10,590 nucleotides of DNA from Bacteroidales bacterium (lineage in GTDB: Bacteria; Bacteroidota; Bacteroidia; Bacteroidales; JAADGE01). Where the stretch lies: assembly GCA_024762915.1 (NCBI GenBank), contig JANTGL010000071.1:1-10590 (forward strand), in the 5' to 3' direction. The notes beneath the pieces were generated by a model, which was not told the DNA's origin, did not search any database, and saw only the letters and a list, made by a program, of their open reading frames with translations. Positions 1 through 5,998 of this stretch are shown in pieces; positions within the stretch are counted from its first letter, which is position 1; every line of letters begins with the position of its first letter. The position numbers were made by a program, and so were the translations under genes.

Positions 1-2
1 TC

Positions 3-161
3 TATCTGTGGTATAAAAAAGAAACAAAATTGAATAATTCTGATACTACCGACGAAGATAATTTGAAGAAAAATACAGAAGATTTAAATCAGGAAAACAA
101 TCAAAAAGAAGAAAATAAATCCTCAAATATTGAAAAGAGGGTAAAAAATAAGAGCGATTAA
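3..161 (+). CDS. C-terminal end of an unidentified protein (partial)
   Basis: An open frame enters from the left edge and runs 52 codons to a TAA stop. The visible part starts YLWYKK, which could be the cytoplasmic edge of a membrane helix, and continues as a very hydrophilic tail rich in Asn, Lys, Glu and Asp, low in complexity and probably disordered. No domain can be recognised from this tail. Two points support a real coding end: it is the only frame open from the edge to this point, and the stop codon sits inside a strong hairpin terminator. The start and the identity of the protein lie outside the window. Confidence 0.6.
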   Translation, partial: YLWYKKETKLNNSDTTDEDNLKKNTEDLNQENNQKEENKSSNIEKRVKNKSD

Positions 162-180
162 AAATCGCTCTTATTTTTTT
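147..180. terminator. bidirectional hairpin terminator between convergent genes
   Basis: A perfect 13-bp inverted repeat (147-159 and 163-175) with a 3-nt AAA loop is followed by a T-run on the plus strand. A run of A's before it (143-148) gives the matching T-run on the minus strand. It overlaps the stop of the upstream plus-strand gene and abuts the stop of the DUF2795 gene, so it can end transcription from both sides. Confidence 0.9.
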
Positions 181-401
181 TAATATTCATCTTCATTAAA
201 AAAGAAGTCATCTTTACTGGGATAATCCGGCCAAATATCTTCGATACTGTCATAAGCTTCACCCTCATCCTCAATTTCCTGAAGATTTTCTATCACTTCC
301 AAAGGGGCTCCCGAACGTATCGCATAATCAATTAAATCTTCTTTTGTTGCGGGCCATGGTGCATCTTCTAATTTTGATGCTAATTCTAATGTCCAATACA
401 T
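180..401 (-). CDS. DUF2795 domain protein
   Basis: This is a complete 73-residue acidic protein. The N-terminal part (MYWTLELASKLEDAPWPATK, then a helix with IDYAIRSGAPLEVIENLQ) matches the DUF2795 pattern as I know it: a small helical domain common in Bacteroidota and some other phyla, with no settled function. The C-terminal half (residues 44-73) is strongly acidic and aromatic (EDIWPDYP, then FFFNEDEY). There is no signal peptide or membrane segment, so the protein is cytoplasmic. It lies 109 bp downstream of the adenosyltransferase gene on the same strand but has its own -7 box (448-455), so it may be transcribed independently. Family assignment is fairly secure; I infer no function. Confidence 0.85.
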   Translation of the reverse strand: MYWTLELASKLEDAPWPATKEDLIDYAIRSGAPLEVIENLQEIEDEGEAYDSIEDIWPDYPSKDDFFFNEDEY

Positions 402-447
402 ATTATTAATATTAATTTAGGTTAATGTATCTGCTTTTTTGGGATTG

Positions 448-455
448 CAAATATA
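448..455 (-). promoter_or_regulatory. Bacteroidota -7 promoter box for the DUF2795 gene
   Basis: Read on the minus strand the box is TATATTTG, a full match to TAnnTTTG. It would place the transcript start near 440, giving a leader of about 40 nt. No good -33 TTG is seen at 17-23 bp; the nearest is only 10 bp away (466-468). Confidence 0.5.
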
Positions 456-484
456 TAAAAAAAAACAACTGAAAAAATTTTTTT

Positions 485-499
485 TTGAAAAGCTTTCAA
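485..499 (-). terminator. weak hairpin after the adenosyltransferase gene
   Basis: A 6-bp inverted repeat TTGAAA/TTTCAA with a 3-nt loop lies 11 bp after the stop of the minus-strand adenosyltransferase gene. Downstream on the minus strand comes an A-run and then a T-run, so it is not a classic terminator. It may only partly separate the two minus-strand genes. Confidence 0.35.
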
Positions 500-510
500 T
501 CCCTTTATTC

Positions 511-1050
511 TCAAGGCTTCCAAACAGTTTCAGATAAATGTTTTTCATAGGTATTTTTTCTGGCAAGTACAAAAAGATAATCCGAAAGTCTGTTTAAAAA
601 TTTTACGACTAAATCATTTACCGATTCTTTTTCACTTATTTCAACAACCAATCGTTCAGCTCTTCTGCATACGCTTCTGCATATATGACATTGTGCCGAA
701 ACACTGTCTCCGCCGGGAATAATAAATTCTTTTAATTCCGGAATATCTTTATTTAAGTTGTCAATCTCATTCTCCAGCAATAAAATATCATCCTCAGTAA
801 TTTCGGGAATTTTAAAAGAGACCTCTTTTCTGACAGCCAATAACGAGCCTAAATTAAATAACTTATTCTGAATTTCTTTCAGAAATACCTTATGCCGCTC
901 TGCCGGTTCAAGCGCATTCAAGAAACCAATAAATGAATTTAATTCATCAATTGTTCCGTATGCATTAATCCGAATATCCGATTTTTTAACACGTTCTCCG
1001 CTTAACAGTGATGTTTTTCCTTTGTCACCCGATTTTGTATAAATTTTCAT
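511..1050 (-). CDS. pduO: PduO-type cob(I)alamin adenosyltransferase
   Basis: This enzyme transfers the adenosyl group of ATP to cob(I)alamin or cob(I)yrinic acid diamide to make the coenzyme B12 form. It is cytoplasmic and works as a trimer in this family. The 179 residues are normal length. Visible motifs are the N-terminal ATP-binding loop YTKSGDKGKTSLLSGERVKK (residues 4-23), the YGTIDELNSFIG helix (31-42), the segment IIPGGD (110-115) leading into the Arg-rich helix CRSVCRRAERLVVE (124-137), and LNRLSDYLFVLAR (152-164). The start is fixed because the ATP-binding loop begins four residues in. It is divergent from the M23 peptidase gene and probably shares the 112-bp gap with it; an imperfect -7 box (TATTTTG, one base short) lies near 1067-1073 on the minus strand. 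The symbol follows the family; no pdu genes are seen here. Confidence 0.93.
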   Translation of the reverse strand: MKIYTKSGDKGKTSLLSGERVKKSDIRINAYGTIDELNSFIGFLNALEPAERHKVFLKEIQNKLFNLGSLLAVRKEVSFKIPEITEDDILLLENEIDNLNKDIPELKEFIIPGGDSVSAQCHICRSVCRRAERLVVEISEKESVNDLVVKFLNRLSDYLFVLARKNTYEKHLSETVWKP

Positions 1051-1120
1051 TTTTCTTATTTGTTTGCAAAATAAACATTTCTCAATTTTTAAACCTACAA
1101 AAAACCGTATTTATTATTTC

Positions 1121-1152
1121 TTTGCGGTAAATATTATACTTTTGCGGTAAAT
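1121..1152 (+). promoter_or_regulatory. promoter region of the M23 peptidase gene with a duplicated element
   Basis: The 12-mer TTTGCGGTAAAT occurs twice, exactly 20 bp apart (1121-1132 and 1141-1152). The second copy completes a perfect -7 box, TACTTTTG (1137-1144), which would start a transcript near 1149 with a leader of only about 14 nt. The first copy has TTTG but no well-spaced TA, so it is either a degenerate second -7 region or a direct-repeat operator. Confidence 0.5.
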
Positions 1153-1162
1153 TCTTATAAAA

Positions 1163-2473
1163 ATGACAAAAAAAATACTGTTTATTATTCTTGGCATCCT
1201 TATTTTAAGTACGGGAGCATATTTCATTTATAAAACTTATGCTGAAAAAAAGACTTCTGTTCTTCAGAAAAACGTAAAAAAAATTAAGCCCGAAGAACCT
1301 AAATTGTACGGCATTAAATCAGATAATTACAAAACTGAAAGCGGTTATATCGAACCGAATATGTTTTTAAGTACTTTATTTGATAAATATAATATCAGCA
1401 GTAAGCTTCACACTGTTTTGGAAAAAACAAAAGATATTTTTGATGTCAGAAAGATAAAAAGCGGTCAAAAATACACCGTTTTTTTTACAAAAGATACTTC
1501 CGAAACAGTTGACTATTTAGTATACGAAGAGAATAAAACCGATTACCTGGTTTTTAATTTAAAAGATTCGGTAAATGTGTATGAGGGAAAGAAAAAAGTT
1601 GATATAAAAGTAAAAGAAACCGGCGGTGTTATCACTTCCAATCTGTGGTTTGCCATGGAAAATGCCGGTGTAAAACCAATTTTAGCCAATGATTTATCTG
1701 AAATTTTTGCTTGGACCGTTGATTTTTTCGGTTTACAATTAAATGATAAATTTAAAATGGTTTACGAGGAAAAGTTTGTAAATGATTCTTCAATCGGATA
1801 CGGAAAAATATTAGCTGCTTACTTTGAACATTACGGTGATACCATTTATGCCGTTCCTTTTAAACAAGACAGCGTTGTAAGTTTCTATGACCTTGACGGT
1901 AACAGTTTAAGAAAAGCATTTTTAAAAGCCCCTTTAAAATTCTCCAGAATCAGCAGCGGTTTTTCTTATGCCCGAAAACACCCGATATTAAAAATTGTTC
2001 GCCCGCATTTGGGTGTCGATTATGCCGCACCTTCGGGAACCCCGGTTCATGCGCTCGGTGACGGTGTTGTTCTGAAAGCATATTATACACGCGGCGGCGG
2101 GAATTATATAAAAATTAAACATAACAGCGTTTATTCTACCGGTTATATGCATTTGAAAGGATTTGCCAAAGGCATTCATGCCGGTGTTCGTGTTCATCAA
2201 GGACAAGTTATCGGATATGTCGGAATGACCGGTTTGGCAACCGGACCGCATTTGGATTTTCGTGTTTGGAAAAACGGGAAAAACATTAATCCCTTGCAGG
2301 TTGATGCTCCGCCGGTTGAACCGATTAAACCGGAATTTAAAGAAAGTTTTAATAAAACAAAAATAGTTTATAAAGATTGGCTTGATAACATACAATATAA
2401 AATTGCAAAACAAGATACAATCGTTAAAGATACTGTTTTAATTGAAAAAAATCCGGCTCACGGTGATGAATAA
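1163..2473 (+). CDS. membrane-anchored M23 family peptidase (LytM/peptidoglycan endopeptidase type)
   Basis: A 436-residue protein with one N-terminal membrane segment (residues 5-23) and the rest outside the cytoplasm. Residues about 60-150 resemble the OapA/LysM-like module before the catalytic part in MepM-type endopeptidases (IEPNMFLSTLFDKYNIS, then VRKIKSGQKYTVFF). The M23 domain spans about 260-380: H282-x-x-x-D286 (HLGVD) gives the first two zinc ligands, GYMHL carries the conserved His330, and TGPHLDF carries His363. The third zinc ligand, normally the second His of HxH, is Asp365 here. I recall HLD as common in Bacteroidota homologues, so the enzyme may still be active. A tail of about 55 residues follows. 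The expected role is cutting peptide cross-links in peptidoglycan during growth or division. It is followed at once by a strong terminator. Confidence 0.9.
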   Translation: MTKKILFIILGILILSTGAYFIYKTYAEKKTSVLQKNVKKIKPEEPKLYGIKSDNYKTESGYIEPNMFLSTLFDKYNISSKLHTVLEKTKDIFDVRKIKSGQKYTVFFTKDTSETVDYLVYEENKTDYLVFNLKDSVNVYEGKKKVDIKVKETGGVITSNLWFAMENAGVKPILANDLSEIFAWTVDFFGLQLNDKFKMVYEEKFVNDSSIGYGKILAAYFEHYGDTIYAVPFKQDSVVSFYDLDGNSLRKAFLKAPLKFSRISSGFSYARKHPILKIVRPHLGVDYAAPSGTPVHALGDGVVLKAYYTRGGGNYIKIKHNSVYSTGYMHLKGFAKGIHAGVRVHQGQVIGYVGMTGLATGPHLDFRVWKNGKNINPLQVDAPPVEPIKPEFKESFNKTKIVYKDWLDNIQYKIAKQDTIVKDTVLIEKNPAHGDE

Positions 2474-2514
2474 AAAATAGGGGTTGTTAAGTTATTAACA
2501 ACCCCTATTTTTTA
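2471..2514. terminator. strong bidirectional hairpin terminator
   Basis: A perfect 20-bp inverted repeat (2471-2490 and 2495-2514) with a 4-nt GTTA loop; the outer 7 bp are A/T runs that supply the U-tract in either direction. It starts at the stop codon of the M23 gene and ends 13 bp from the stop of the minus-strand gene at 2528, so it serves both convergent genes. Confidence 0.95.
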
Positions 2515-2527
2515 ACTTGTTTATTTT

Positions 2528-3118
2528 TTAATGCAATCGATAAATACGCTTAGCTTCCTCAGCTTCAGGCATATAAATAAAAGGACCTACGGTCATAACT
2601 CGCATCATCAGATTTTCTTTCAGAAAAACATCAAAATCAGTATAGGTTCCGGATGCAATTGCTCCCGGTTTTCTCACTAATTGATACGAATTTGAACGCG
2701 GTCTTCGGTTGACGTGAAGTACGAACCAAAAAACCGTTTGATCTTTATCAAAAGTTGAGTCCAATTCGTGCGGTTCATCTTGAATCTTATAAAATATAAG
2801 CGCTTTTTTAGCTTCATCATATTCATTAAAAGGTCCGATTGCCATTTTTTGGCCGTTTCCTAAATACTTCCATAAATTTTTATCATAATCTTTTTGGCTT
2901 CCGTGCTGAATTCTATTCCCTTTTAATTGTAAATCATAGCTGACATAACCGGTTTCGGTATCCTCTTTTTCTCTGACACCGACAAAAAACCAGTATACAA
3001 GTCTGTTTTCATCTATATTATCATTGAATGTAACTTGTGCTTGTACTTTATTCGGAAATAAATAAGCCGAGAACACCAATACCCCTGTCAGAATCAATAA
3101 TTTAAAAATGTTTTTCAT
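2528..3118 (-). CDS. secreted protein with two SPOR-like repeats
   Basis: 196 residues with a clear signal peptide: hydrophobic core 5-20 and VQA-Q cleavage after Ala27, so it is periplasmic or beyond. The mature part is an internal duplication. Repeat 1 (about 42-110) has YWFFVGVRE, YDLQLKG, KDYDKNLWKYL, MAIGPF and EAKKA. Repeat 2 (about 130-193) has FWFVLHVNR, YQLVRKP, TDFDVFLKENL, VMTVGPF and EAEEAKR. The closing pattern (I/V)GPF followed by an EA-rich helix is what SPOR domains show, but I cannot confirm that family. If correct, it would bind glycan or the envelope. It is the last gene after the NadR-like kinase (52-bp gap, no terminator seen between them) and ends at the shared 2471-2514 terminator, so it is probably co-transcribed. 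The name is descriptive. Confidence 0.75.
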   Translation of the reverse strand: MKNIFKLLILTGVLVFSAYLFPNKVQAQVTFNDNIDENRLVYWFFVGVREKEDTETGYVSYDLQLKGNRIQHGSQKDYDKNLWKYLGNGQKMAIGPFNEYDEAKKALIFYKIQDEPHELDSTFDKDQTVFWFVLHVNRRPRSNSYQLVRKPGAIASGTYTDFDVFLKENLMMRVMTVGPFIYMPEAEEAKRIYRLH

Positions 3119-3170
3119 TGTTTTTTAATTTAAGTTTACGTTTGATTTAAGTTTTAAGTTTATTCATAAA

Positions 3171-3710
3171 CTACAAACAATATGCCGAAGATAAATATTC
3201 TTTTGCAGATAAAAAACGTTGATTTCCTTTATTTCTTATAATTAAATAGTTAATCTTATATTTTTCAATTTCTTTTTTGTATTTTTCAAATAACTCAAAT
3301 CGAACAGTTCCTCCGTTTTCTCTTACATTATCAGGCTTCCAAGGTAAATCGGGATAACACAATAAATAACAGTCAATTTTAATTTCTCTTAGTGAATTCA
3401 GAAGAAAATTCGGCACCTTATGAAAGACATATTCAAACCAAACTTTTGTGATAATCAGTCCCGTATCATAAAAAATAAAATTATTTCCTTTCCTGACGTC
3501 AGTTACCGATAATTCTTTTATTTGCTGTTTTGCGATTAAAATAAGATCATCATAAGTATATTTTCCGGATAAGTTTTCAATATATGTTCTGGCATATTCA
3601 GAATAATATTCTGTATTGAAAAAATCTGCCAGTTCTTTTGTCAATGTTGATTTTCCGCTTGATTCGGGTCCTGTTATTACAACTTTCTTAATTTGATTAT
3701 AGCTATCCAA
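3171..3710 (-). CDS. NadR-like P-loop kinase (probable nicotinamide riboside kinase)
   Basis: A 179-residue cytoplasmic ATPase/kinase of the NadR C-terminal (AAA_28) type. The Walker A loop is GPESSGKS (residues 14-21), followed by the family signatures YYSEYARTYIE (35-45), FIFYDTGLIITKVW (78-91, Walker B-like with Asp82) and the lid region PDLPWKPDNVRENGG (120-134) with RFELFEKY after it. In NadR this domain phosphorylates nicotinamide riboside to NMN for NAD salvage. Here it stands alone, without the NMN adenylyltransferase domain; this one-domain form is often found near the PnuC transporter in Bacteroidota, but no pnuC lies in the window. The start lies 10 bp after the FKBP stop, which supports co-transcription. 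Family is sure; the exact nucleoside substrate is inferred. Confidence 0.85.
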   Translation of the reverse strand: MDSYNQIKKVVITGPESSGKSTLTKELADFFNTEYYSEYARTYIENLSGKYTYDDLILIAKQQIKELSVTDVRKGNNFIFYDTGLIITKVWFEYVFHKVPNFLLNSLREIKIDCYLLCYPDLPWKPDNVRENGGTVRFELFEKYKKEIEKYKINYLIIRNKGNQRFLSAKEYLSSAYCL

Positions 3711-3720
3711 AACAACAGAC

Positions 3721-4209
3721 TTAAGGTTTTCTGATATCGATTATCCGCGCTTCAAATATTAAAGTTGAATATGGCGGAATAATACCTGTTTGATTACCTT
3801 TATAAGCTAAATCAGAAGGAATAATAATTAATACGGAAACATCCTTTTTCATCATACCGACAGCTTCTTCCCAGCCCTTTATTACTCTGTCACTTAAATA
3901 AACATAGTGTGCCGGTTCATCAATTGTTTTTTCATCAAAAACAACCGAAGGATTTGACAGTAAATAACCTTTATAAATTACTATAACCGTATCACCCTCT
4001 TGCGGAAAATCGGATTCTGAACTCGTTGAAACAGAAAAACCGGTTTCTATCAAATATAACCCGTCAGCTTGGGGTTCTTCCGTAATATTATGTTCCTCAA
4101 GATATTCCGATATTAATGCTAATTCTTCATCTTTCTTATTTTTATTACACGAAATTAATCCTCCGAGAATCAAAAAAACAATAAAAATATATGATGTTTT
4201 CTTTAACAT
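3721..4209 (-). CDS. FKBP-type peptidyl-prolyl isomerase lipoprotein
   Basis: 162 residues with a lipoprotein signal: Lys-rich start, hydrophobic core 7-19 and lipobox LISC with Cys21, so the protein is tethered to an envelope membrane. The FKBP domain covers about 70-160. It shows the strand VIVIYKGYLL (75-84, Tyr79), VFDEK (90-94, Asp92), the hallmark VIKGWEEAVGMM (109-120, with Val109, Ile110 and Trp113 of the binding pocket), IPSDLAYKG (130-138, Tyr136) and the end IPPYSTLIFEARIIDI. Most pocket residues are kept, so it is probably an active proline cis-trans isomerase for exported proteins. Bacteroidota carry several such lipoproteins, including the gliding protein GldI, but nothing here ties it to gliding. 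It is the first gene of the probable FKBP-kinase-SPOR unit. Confidence 0.92.
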   Translation of the reverse strand: MLKKTSYIFIVFLILGGLISCNKNKKDEELALISEYLEEHNITEEPQADGLYLIETGFSVSTSSESDFPQEGDTVIVIYKGYLLSNPSVVFDEKTIDEPAHYVYLSDRVIKGWEEAVGMMKKDVSVLIIIPSDLAYKGNQTGIIPPYSTLIFEARIIDIRKP

Positions 4210-4227
4210 AATGTTCTTTAAATTAAA

Positions 4228-4251
4228 AAACGATTCGGTTAAGAATCGTTT
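4228..4251 (-). terminator. hairpin terminator after the SUMF1-like gene
   Basis: A 9-bp perfect stem (4228-4236 and 4243-4251) with a 6-nt loop; the A-run at 4225-4230 gives a T-run on the minus strand. It lies between the SUMF1-like stop and the FKBP start, only 19 bp before the FKBP ATG. No -7 box is visible for FKBP, so this hairpin may let some readthrough feed the downstream unit. Confidence 0.7.
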
Positions 4252-4265
4252 AATATTTTTTTGGA

Positions 4266-5144
4266 TTATTTATTTTTAGCCAAGCGAAAACCGAAATTAT
4301 AGTTTGTTTTACCGGATTTAGGTCCGTCACGACTGGTAACTTTTGCCAGTTCTGCACGATAATGCCAAGATCCGCCTCGTATCACTCTGTACGGCATCGG
4401 TGTACTGCAAAACGGATTATCTTCGGGTGATTTTGAATAATAACTTGTTTGATAATAATCGCTGCACCATTCCCAGACATTTCCGCTCATATCATAAATA
4501 CCGAGTTCATTTGGTTTTTTGGTTTTTACATTTTTCGGTCCCGAAAGTTTTGAAGTTTCATCATACCAACTGACTTCATCAATATTATTACTTCCGCTGT
4601 ATTTATATTTTTGACTTTTATTCCCTCCTCGGGCAGCAAATTCCCATTCTGCTTCCGTCGGTAATCTGTATCCGTTTTTTGTTCGGTCTAAATCCCAACC
4701 GCCGTCAGCATTTTTAACATAACATTTTTCCAGTCCGTTTTGTTTACTTAACCAATTACAATATTCAGATGCATCGTACCAATTGACGTGTTGAATCGGT
4801 AAATTCGGTTCCCATCCCCACCATTGTTTTCCGGAAGAGACATAAAACATTTGTGTGTATTTATGCGAATCCATCCATTCTTTATCAGGAGGTTCCGGCA
4901 TCGATTTTCCGGTTGCTGATGCAAATTTCTTGTACTCTGCAACGGTTACTTCTGCTTCTGCAATATAAAATGATTTAACGCTAACTTTATGTGCCGGTTT
5001 TTCTTCCGGAACACCCGAGTTTGAACCCATTGTATAAGTGCCGCCTTCAACCAAAATCATTTTTGGAGACTGAGCATATAAATTAATGTTAAATAACGTT
5101 ATAACAAAAATGAAAATGAACGTGCGAATACTCTTATTTTTCAT
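4266..5144 (-). CDS. secreted SUMF1/FGE-fold protein lacking the catalytic cysteines
   Basis: 292 residues with a signal peptide (core 8-22, YA-Q cleavage after Ala24). The rest is one formylglycine-generating-enzyme (SUMF1) domain: VEGGTYTMGS (32-41), FYIAEAEVTVAEYKKF (59-74), PIQHVNWYDASEYCNWL (116-132), GYRLPTEAEWEFAARGG (158-174), YDMSGNVWEWCSDYY (217-231), YRVIRGGSWHYRAE (252-265) and NFGFRLA near the end. In true FGE two cysteines follow the GGS(W/Y) segment; here those places are Tyr262 and Ala267, and the only cysteines are 129, 141, 227 and 246. It is therefore unlikely to oxidise sulfatase cysteine. No sulfatase gene is in view. In Bacteroidota this fold is also used structurally, for example in GldJ and GldK, but this protein has no lipobox. 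Exact role unknown. Confidence 0.9.
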   Translation of the reverse strand: MKNKSIRTFIFIFVITLFNINLYAQSPKMILVEGGTYTMGSNSGVPEEKPAHKVSVKSFYIAEAEVTVAEYKKFASATGKSMPEPPDKEWMDSHKYTQMFYVSSGKQWWGWEPNLPIQHVNWYDASEYCNWLSKQNGLEKCYVKNADGGWDLDRTKNGYRLPTEAEWEFAARGGNKSQKYKYSGSNNIDEVSWYDETSKLSGPKNVKTKKPNELGIYDMSGNVWEWCSDYYQTSYYSKSPEDNPFCSTPMPYRVIRGGSWHYRAELAKVTSRDGPKSGKTNYNFGFRLAKNK

Positions 5145-5236
5145 GTGTTTCTTTTTTATTATTTCTCAATACTTATTAACCCTAAAATTAAAAAATTCAG
5201 TTATTTTGTAAAAATAATGTAAAATTTACGATTATA

Positions 5237-5244
5237 CAAATATA
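5237..5244 (-). promoter_or_regulatory. -7 promoter box for the SUMF1-like gene
   Basis: On the minus strand the box is TATATTTG, matching TAnnTTTG. A TTG lies 16 bp upstream (5261-5263), slightly closer than the usual 17-23 bp. The leader would be roughly 85 nt. The rest of 5145-5430 is A/T runs in which I see no gene. Confidence 0.45.
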
Positions 5245-5433
5245 TAAAATAATCTGTTTTCAATATGTAAATTTATAAATGAATTACATTTTGACCAAAT
5301 TTATTTATTTTAAGAGATATTTTTCTTTCTGTTTGAAAAAAAAATATTTTTTTTCAATCTTTTATTAACATTTTTTTATCGTTTTTATTTTCAATTTTTT
5401 AGAAACTTTTTTCGATTTCAAAAAGTAAATTTT

Positions 5434-5513
5434 CATGTAAAACATGTCATTTTTACCGTACAGAATGTATGGTAATGCAAAGTAGACAAAGCGATTTGCG
5501 GCATAAAATATGC
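5434..5513 (+). promoter_or_regulatory. three palindromes upstream of the receiver gene
   Basis: Three dyads, each with a 3-nt spacer, lie in 80 bp: CATGT-AAA-ACATG (5434-5446), a 9-bp-arm dyad at 5454-5474 (TACCGTACA / TGTATGGTA, one G-T pair) and GCATA-AAA-TATGC (5501-5513). Between the last two is GCGATTTGCGGCA (5491-5503), which looks like a -7 region with TTTG kept but TA changed. They may be operator sites for the receiver gene or for the divergent SUMF1-like gene. Confidence 0.4.
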
Positions 5514-5538
5514 ACCGTTAAAATTAAAAAAATAAATA

Positions 5539-5955
5539 GTGAAAAGTCAAAACGGCAAAACAAAAAAACGTATTCTGTTAGCGGAAGGTTTTATACCCAG
5601 CCAAAAAGTTATGACTGAGATTTTAAAAATGCTCGGTTGGGAATACGATACTGCAAATAACGGCTATGAAGTTATTTTAGCACTTAAAAATAAACGTTTT
5701 GATCTTTTGTTACTTGATTTAGAATTACCCCAACTCGACGGATTTGAAACCATTGAACACATAAGAAAAAAATTAGAATATCCGATAAATACGATACCTG
5801 TGATGGCTATGATTAACCGCGATTTTTCTTCAGACTTTAATCAAACGTACAAGGATGAAGGTTTTGATGAAATTATCGTTAAACCCTTTTCAATTGATGA
5901 ATTGGAGGATAAAATAAAGGAACTGTTTTACAGAAAAAATCCTTTATTTGCCTAA
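5539..5955 (+). CDS. stand-alone response-regulator receiver domain with altered active site
   Basis: 138 residues, only a CheY-like receiver and no output domain. The start is GTG: an in-frame TAA lies two codons upstream, and the first beta strand (KKRILLAEG, 9-17) begins too early for the next Met (25). The fold is complete: the phospho-acceptor is Asp60 in LLLLDLELPQLDGFE, and Lys115 is kept in IVKPF. Two usual residues are missing. The acidic pair of strand 1 is Glu16-Gly17, so the Mg-binding second acid is lost, and the conserved Thr/Ser after strand 4 is Ile92 (PVMAMIN). Phosphorylation may be weak or absent, with the domain acting as a protein-binding module. No kinase gene is nearby. 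The long upstream region with three dyads suggests regulated expression. Confidence 0.88.
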   Translation: MKSQNGKTKKRILLAEGFIPSQKVMTEILKMLGWEYDTANNGYEVILALKNKRFDLLLLDLELPQLDGFETIEHIRKKLEYPINTIPVMAMINRDFSSDFNQTYKDEGFDEIIVKPFSIDELEDKIKELFYRKNPLFA

Positions 5956-5972
5956 ATGTATTTATCAAAATG

Positions 5973-5998
5973 AGAGCCGATTTTTTCGGCTCTTTTTT
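5973..5998 (+). terminator. hairpin terminator after the receiver gene
   Basis: An 8-bp GC-rich stem (5973-5980 and 5986-5993) with a TTTTT loop is followed by a T-run to 5998. It starts 17 bp after the receiver stop and overlaps the stop codon of the convergent thioredoxin-like gene; on the minus strand its T-tract is weak. Confidence 0.85.

Noticed and set aside
1988..2413. 141-codon open frame on the minus strand
   Set aside because: It lies wholly inside the M23 peptidase domain, and the protein is Cys/Ile/Phe-rich without any domain.
3119..3170. Repeated TTTAAGTTT-like strings in the gap before the SPOR-like gene
   Set aside because: They are short and A/T-only apart from G, without even spacing; probably compositional.
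4343..4942. Open frames at 4343-4573 (+) and 4748-4942 (-)
   Set aside because: Both overlap the SUMF1-like gene in other frames and show no protein-like features.
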